Source: Pseudomonadota bacterium
Lineage (GTDB): Bacteria > Pseudomonadota > Gammaproteobacteria > Xanthomonadales > Rhodanobacteraceae
Direction: 5' to 3'
Assembly: GCA_021787175.1 (NCBI GenBank)
Contig: JAJYMF010000120.1
Coordinates: 1-18,206, forward strand
DNA length: 18,206 nucleotides
A model generated the notes under the pieces. That model was given only the letters and a program-made list of their open reading frames with translations. It searched no databases and was not told where the DNA came from. The translations under genes and the position numbers were made by a program. Positions 16,937 through 18,206 of this stretch are shown in pieces; positions within the stretch are counted from its first letter, which is position 1; every line of letters starts with the position of its first letter.

Positions 16937-17257
16937 TTACGCCGACGCGACCGCGGCCCGCACCCAGTCCAGATAGGGCGCGTGCCCGCTGTCGATCGGC
17001 AGTGCGATCACTTCCGGCAACGTGTAGGGATGCAGCGCCAGCAAGCGTGCCTGCAGCGCCGGAAACGCGTCGTGCGTGGTCTTGATCAGCAGCAGTTCTT
17101 CCGACGCCGACTGCACCGCGCCCTGCCAGCGGTAGACCGAGGTCAGGCCCGGCACCCGGTTGACGCAGGCGGCCAGACGCTCCTCGACCAGGGCGCGCGC
17201 GATGCGCTCGCCGCTGGCCGCATCCGGGCAGGTACACAGGACCAGCAGCACGCTCAT
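16937..17257 (-). CDS. cutA: CutA-family divalent-cation tolerance protein
   Basis: A small cytoplasmic protein of 106 residues (E. coli 112) that forms stable trimers and was linked genetically to copper tolerance. Its molecular role is unsettled. Hallmarks are VLCTCPDAASGERIARALVEE at the start, AACVNRVPGLTSVYRWQG (30-46), EELLLIKT (53-60) and PYTLPEVIALP (77-87), the CutA signature near the C-terminal strand. The start ATG 17257 is chosen because family proteins begin 5-10 residues before the first core strand; the longer open frame upstream runs into the groES control region. cutA precedes dsbD after 60 bp, as in many gammaproteobacteria. The E. coli copper phenotype was attributed in part to dsbD polarity, so a metal role here is only family-based. 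Confidence 0.94.
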   Translation of the reverse strand: MSVLLVLCTCPDAASGERIARALVEERLAACVNRVPGLTSVYRWQGAVQSASEELLLIKTTHDAFPALQARLLALHPYTLPEVIALPIDSGHAPYLDWVRAAVASA

Positions 17258-17344
17258 GCCCACACGCTCATAGCCCTTCGAGGCTAGCACAGCCGCCGTG
17301 GCGGCCGCCTGCAGATCGCACCGGCAAAGCGTCATGCCGCCGCC

Positions 17345-17372
17345 CTTGAAAGCCGCGCCGATGACCCCACCC
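17345..17372 (+). promoter_or_regulatory. Heat-shock (sigma32-type) promoter of groESL
   Basis: The -35 CTTGAAA (17345-17351), extended as CGCCCTTGAAA, matches the sigma32 consensus CNCCCTTGAA. After 13 bp comes CCCCAC (17365-17370), matching five of six of the -10 CCCCAT. Transcription would start near 17379, well upstream of the CIRCE operator and about 120 bp before the groES ATG. Confidence 0.7.
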
Positions 17373-17395
17373 AGCGGGCACACCGGGCCAACCCC

Positions 17396-17424
17396 TTCAC
17401 GCGGGTTTTTTCTGTCGCTAACAT
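17396..17424 (+). promoter_or_regulatory. Possible sigma70 promoter of groESL overlapping CIRCE
   Basis: TTCACG (17396-17401), 17-bp spacer, TAACAT (17419-17424). Each hexamer matches four of six consensus bases. The -10 touches the first base of the CIRCE repeat and the start site (about 17431) lies in it, so a bound HrcA repressor would block it. Confidence 0.5.
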
Positions 17425-17450
17425 TGGCACTCACTGCTGCCGAGTGCTAA
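17424..17450. promoter_or_regulatory. CIRCE operator (HrcA binding site)
   Basis: TTGGCACTC (17424-17432), nine-base spacer, GAGTGCTAA (17442-17450). The consensus is TTAGCACTC-N9-GAGTGCTAA, so only one base (G for A) differs. HrcA binds it and represses groESL until heat stress or GroEL depletion. The hrcA gene is not in this window. Confidence 0.95.
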
Positions 17451-17496
17451 CAAGGCAGGCCCCGTCCCAATTCGTCAACCCAATGGTGGAGTCATC

Positions 17497-17787
17497 ATGA
17501 AACTGCGTCCGCTGCATGATCGCGTGATCGTCAAGCGTCTCGAGGAAGAGCGGGTTTCCGCCGGTGGCATCGTCATCCCCGACAGTGCCGCCGAGAAACC
17601 CAGCCGCGGCAAGGTCATCGCCGCCGGCGCCGGCAAGGTGCTCGACGACGGCAAGGTGCGTCCGCTCGACGTCAAGGCCGGCGACACCATCCTGTTCGGC
17701 AAGTGGTCCGGCACCGAGGTCAAGGTCGACGGCGAAGAGCTCCTCGTGATGCGCGAGGAAGACATCCAGGCGGTGTTCGAGGGCTGA
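17497..17787 (+). CDS. groES: Co-chaperonin GroES
   Basis: GroES caps the GroEL folding chamber as a seven-subunit ring. The 96-residue protein matches family size (E. coli 97). It begins MKLRPLHDRVIVKR, has the mobile loop EERVSAGGIVIPDSAAEKPSRG (about 18-38, with the GGIVI segment that binds GroEL) and ends EDIQAVFEG. GGTGGAG lies five bases before the ATG. It is the first gene of the groESL operon and is controlled by the heat-shock promoter and CIRCE operator upstream. The distance to groEL is 145 bp, longer than the usual few tens of bases, because of a repeat-like insertion (17788-17932). Confidence 0.98.
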   Translation: MKLRPLHDRVIVKRLEEERVSAGGIVIPDSAAEKPSRGKVIAAGAGKVLDDGKVRPLDVKAGDTILFGKWSGTEVKVDGEELLVMREEDIQAVFEG

Positions 17788-17932
17788 GCGTCGGGAGTGG
17801 AACCGGGAAGCAGGGAGTTGCCAAGCGCGTAATCGCCGCGCACGCCCCTCCATCCCACCCGCCCGCTCTCCGGCTCTGCCGCTTTTCGCCATTTCCCACT
17901 TCCCATTCCCAACTTCCAAAGGTCAAGCAACC
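17788..17932. repeat. groES-groEL spacer with purine/pyrimidine arms
   Basis: A purine-rich arm (about 17794-17820, GGGAGTGGAACCGGGAAGCA) faces a pyrimidine-rich arm of CCCA/TTCCC units (about 17890-17917). The two could form an imperfect hairpin. Such G-A/C-T units recur as dispersed repeats in Xanthomonad-like genomes. The spacer has no terminator T-run and no gene, and the groEL ribosome binding site (AAAGG, about 17918-17922) follows it. Confidence 0.6.

Positions 17933-18206
<274 letters not shown>

Overview
The window is high-GC (about 70%) proteobacterial chromosome. It carries mostly single-copy housekeeping genes, with no phage, insertion sequence, CRISPR array, rRNA or tRNA. A gammaproteobacterium of the Xanthomonadales (Lysobacterales) is the best guess. 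The evidence is the cluster dsbD-tlpA-aroQ-accB-accC-prmA-DUF3426-fis-purH, a YadG/YadH ABC exporter, a DUF2782 gene divergent from polA, several short palindromic intergenic repeats, and an sRNA candidate beside polA that resembles Xanthomonas sX13. The genus cannot be fixed by eye.

Layout: 1-296 is a mosaic of small palindromes with no recognisable gene. 297-2532 (minus) holds an exported M23-family peptidase and a flavin NAD(P)H reductase. 2583-4303 (plus) is the yadG-yadH exporter operon. 4334-4466 (minus) is a candidate sRNA with three C-rich hairpin loops ending in a strong intrinsic terminator. 4584-7352 (minus) is polA, and a DUF2782 periplasmic protein is divergent at 7427-7834. A short palindromic repeat separates it from the convergent purH. 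8004-16877 (minus) is a long co-directional block: purH, fis, a DUF3426 zinc-ribbon membrane protein, prmA, accC, accB, aroQ, a TlpA-like thioredoxin and dsbD. cutA follows at 16937-17257. On the plus strand, groES and the start of groEL (cut by the window edge) follow a heat-shock control region with both a sigma32-type promoter and a CIRCE operator.

The minus block joins disulfide reduction (DsbD passes electrons across the membrane, and TlpA is a plausible recipient), shikimate synthesis (AroQ), the first step of fatty acid synthesis (AccB/AccC), ribosomal protein methylation (PrmA), nucleoid control (Fis) and purine synthesis (PurH).

The most interesting signals are not the proteins. They are (i) the sX13-like sRNA candidate at 4334-4466; (ii) an approximately 83-bp near-perfect palindrome lying in frame inside the polA interdomain linker; (iii) an M23 peptidase whose last zinc-ligand histidine is tyrosine; and (iv) repeat-rich spacers inside operons, namely 9-bp-period inverted units between accC and prmA and purine/pyrimidine arms between groES and groEL. 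I see no defence system or biosynthetic cluster.
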